From Spirochaetales bacterium (lineage in GTDB: Bacteria; Spirochaetota; Spirochaetia; JABEVK01): a stretch of DNA of 6,550 nt. The stretch spans positions 1 to 6,550 of the forward strand of contig JABEVL010000002.1 of assembly GCA_013043995.1 (NCBI GenBank), in the 5' to 3' direction. Below, one piece after another: positions 5,448 to 6,550 of the stretch. The notes under the pieces were generated by a model, which saw nothing but the letters and a program-made list of their open reading frames with translations, was not told where the DNA came from and searched no databases. Position 1 is the stretch's first letter. The number at the start of each line of letters is the position of its first letter. The position numbers and the translations under genes are program-made.

Positions 5448-6525
5448 CTTTAAAAAACCTTCCTTGAACAACAGTGAGCCGAAGGGGATTTTCAGCCTGA
5501 TAAGAACCCAGGTTTTCATCGGGAAGAAAAGTAAAAAAAATCTGTTCAGATAATGGAAGTTCCTGAAGAAATCTTCCTCTTTTTTCTTTATCGAGTTCCA
5601 GTAATACATCGTCCAGAAGTAAAACTGGTTTTTTTCCTGTTTTGGACTCGGCAAATCGGGCTTGAGCCACACGAAGTAAAAGTGAAAGGAGCCGAATTTG
5701 CCCCGTTGAGGCGAATTGTGAAAAATCCTTTCCCTGGACCTTGAAAACATACCTGTCTCGATGCGGACCGGTCATGGTAAAACCGCGTTCGCGTTCTTGA
5801 TTTCGTTGTGCCTCAAGTTCCAGGATAACGGTGTCGGGATTTTGTTCTTTCCAGGAAGGTGAATACGTTATGAGACATTCTGCGTCAAGGCCTGAAACTT
5901 TTGAGAAAATTTTGGGAAAAATTTCATTGAACTCGGCGACGAGTTTTTCTCGTTCCCTCATCAGTTGAAGCCCTGTCTGAACTAACTTCTCTTCCCAAAT
6001 CCTTAACGATACAGAATCTTCGCTCGAATTTAAGAGAAAGTTTCTTGTTCGAAGTATTTTCCTGTACTGGCGCAGGGCGTCGATATACAAAATATTGTAC
6101 ATCGAAAGGGCCTGATCAAAAAAAAACCGCTGGTGCTCGGGTGTACCCTGAATAAACTGGTAATCTTCATGGGTAAAGGCAACGCAAGGAAAAGCCCGAA
6201 CCATTTCTTTTCGATCTTTTACGGGTTGTCCGTTCCATTCCAGCAGCTTTTCTGATCGTGTAAGTTTGACAGCTACGCTTTGAACGTCCGAAGCACGATA
6301 AAACTCCCCAAAAAGCGAAGCCTCTTGATGTTCACGCGAAACCAGATTTCTTTCGTTTTTCGTCCGAAATGAAGTTCCATAACATAAAAAATACAGAGCT
6401 TCCAAAAAATTTGTTTTTCCCTGCCCGTTTTCCCCAACCAGAAAGACTTCGTCAGCACCGTCAAGAGTTACCTCTTGATCCACAAGATTTCTAAATTGAA
6501 AAAAACGGACGCGGGAAAATCCCAT
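5437..6525 (-). CDS. recF: RecF DNA replication and repair ATPase
   Basis: RecF is an SMC/ABC-type ATPase that with RecO and RecR helps load RecA at single-strand gaps and stalled forks. The 362-residue product has the normal family length. Walker A is GENGQGKTN (31-39, catalytic K37). A DRKEMVRAFPCVAFTHED segment (104-121) and the PEHQRFFFDQALSMYN motif (129-144) are family-specific. GPHRD occurs at 253-257. The ABC signature is STGQIRLLSLLLR (273-285), and Walker B is VLLLDDVLLELD (301-312). The start is ATG 6525, which shares its A with the TGA of the upstream dnaN fragment; a TTG one codon earlier is open but less likely. There is no independent Shine-Dalgarno, so expression should depend on dnaN translation. 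The 3' end overlaps the DUF721 start by 11 nt. The RecF text resembles treponemal RecF as I remember it. Base composition looks more AT-rich than in the TPR gene at the left. Confidence 0.97.
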   Translation of the reverse strand: MGFSRVRFFQFRNLVDQEVTLDGADEVFLVGENGQGKTNFLEALYFLCYGTSFRTKNERNLVSREHQEASLFGEFYRASDVQSVAVKLTRSEKLLEWNGQPVKDRKEMVRAFPCVAFTHEDYQFIQGTPEHQRFFFDQALSMYNILYIDALRQYRKILRTRNFLLNSSEDSVSLRIWEEKLVQTGLQLMREREKLVAEFNEIFPKIFSKVSGLDAECLITYSPSWKEQNPDTVILELEAQRNQERERGFTMTGPHRDRYVFKVQGKDFSQFASTGQIRLLSLLLRVAQARFAESKTGKKPVLLLDDVLLELDKEKRGRFLQELPLSEQIFFTFLPDENLGSYQAENPLRLTVVQGRFFKDGK

Positions 6526-6550
6526 CAATCCATCTGCATGGGCATGATGA
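6525..6550 (-). CDS. dnaN: 3' end of dnaN, DNA polymerase III beta clamp (partial)
   Basis: Only eight sense codons, one of them incomplete, are in the window. They read (x)-I-M-P-M-Q-M-D and then TGA at 6527-6525. The MPM block matches the C-terminus of the beta sliding clamp (E. coli DnaN ends VVMPMRL), where it forms part of the clamp's protein-binding pocket. The position directly before recF, with the stop overlapping the recF ATG as TGATG, is the classical dnaN-recF junction. The call rests on a very short peptide plus synteny; the rest of the gene lies to the right of the window. Confidence 0.8.

Noticed and set aside
5448..5750. 101-codon upstream extension of the DUF721 frame
   Set aside because: It lies inside recF and its Phe/Tyr/Lys-rich translation looks like an out-of-frame shadow; the DUF721 domain begins right at the ATG at 5447.
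1..6550. Search for CRISPR, insertion sequence, prophage, toxin-antitoxin or defence genes
   Set aside because: No direct-repeat array, transposase-like or nuclease-like frame, or terminal inverted repeats were found; every confident gene is a conserved housekeeping one, apart from the TPR/barrel gene.

Overview
The window is a conserved, chromosomal housekeeping region. It most likely comes from a member of the Spirochaetota (Spirochaetales/Treponema-like). The basis is family resemblance recalled from memory, not a search: the Jag N-terminus (MIYEFEGKTEQEAI...), the YidC N-terminus (VEKNTILAIVLS...) and RecF (GENGQGKTN...) read like spirochaete versions. The gene order dnaN, recF, DUF721, rpmH, rnpA, yidC, jag also recalls the Borrelia replication-origin neighbourhood. 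A diderm envelope is implied by the YidC with a large periplasmic domain and by a probable outer-membrane beta-barrel protein.

Layout. From the right edge leftwards, everything down to about 1680 is read on the minus strand as one tightly packed series: the last codons of dnaN (6525-6550), recF (5437-6525), a DUF721/DciA-like gene (5004-5447), tRNA-Pro(CGG) (4882-4953), rpmH (4699-4854), rnpA (4377-4718), yidD (4151-4432), yidC (2412-4139) and jag (1729-2409). The series ends at a strong intrinsic terminator (1680-1704). The left quarter (1-1614) holds a convergent plus-strand gene, cut by the window edge, that encodes periplasmic TPR repeats followed by a predicted beta-barrel.

How the genes work together. 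The right part is the replication module: sliding clamp, gap-repair loader RecF and probable helicase loader DciA. The left part of the series is the translation and membrane-insertion module: ribosomal protein L34, RNase P protein, YidD, the YidC insertase and the RNA-binding protein Jag. A tRNA-Pro gene with its own promoter-like sequence sits at the seam. Translational coupling is prominent: dnaN/recF share a TGATG, recF overlaps DUF721 by 11 nt, rpmH overlaps rnpA by 20 nt, rnpA overlaps yidD by about 56 nt, and jag's Shine-Dalgarno lies at the end of yidC.

I saw no mobile element, CRISPR array, defence system or phage gene. The least explained item is the TPR/beta-barrel protein at the left edge. 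No stretch longer than about 115 nt lacks a gene.
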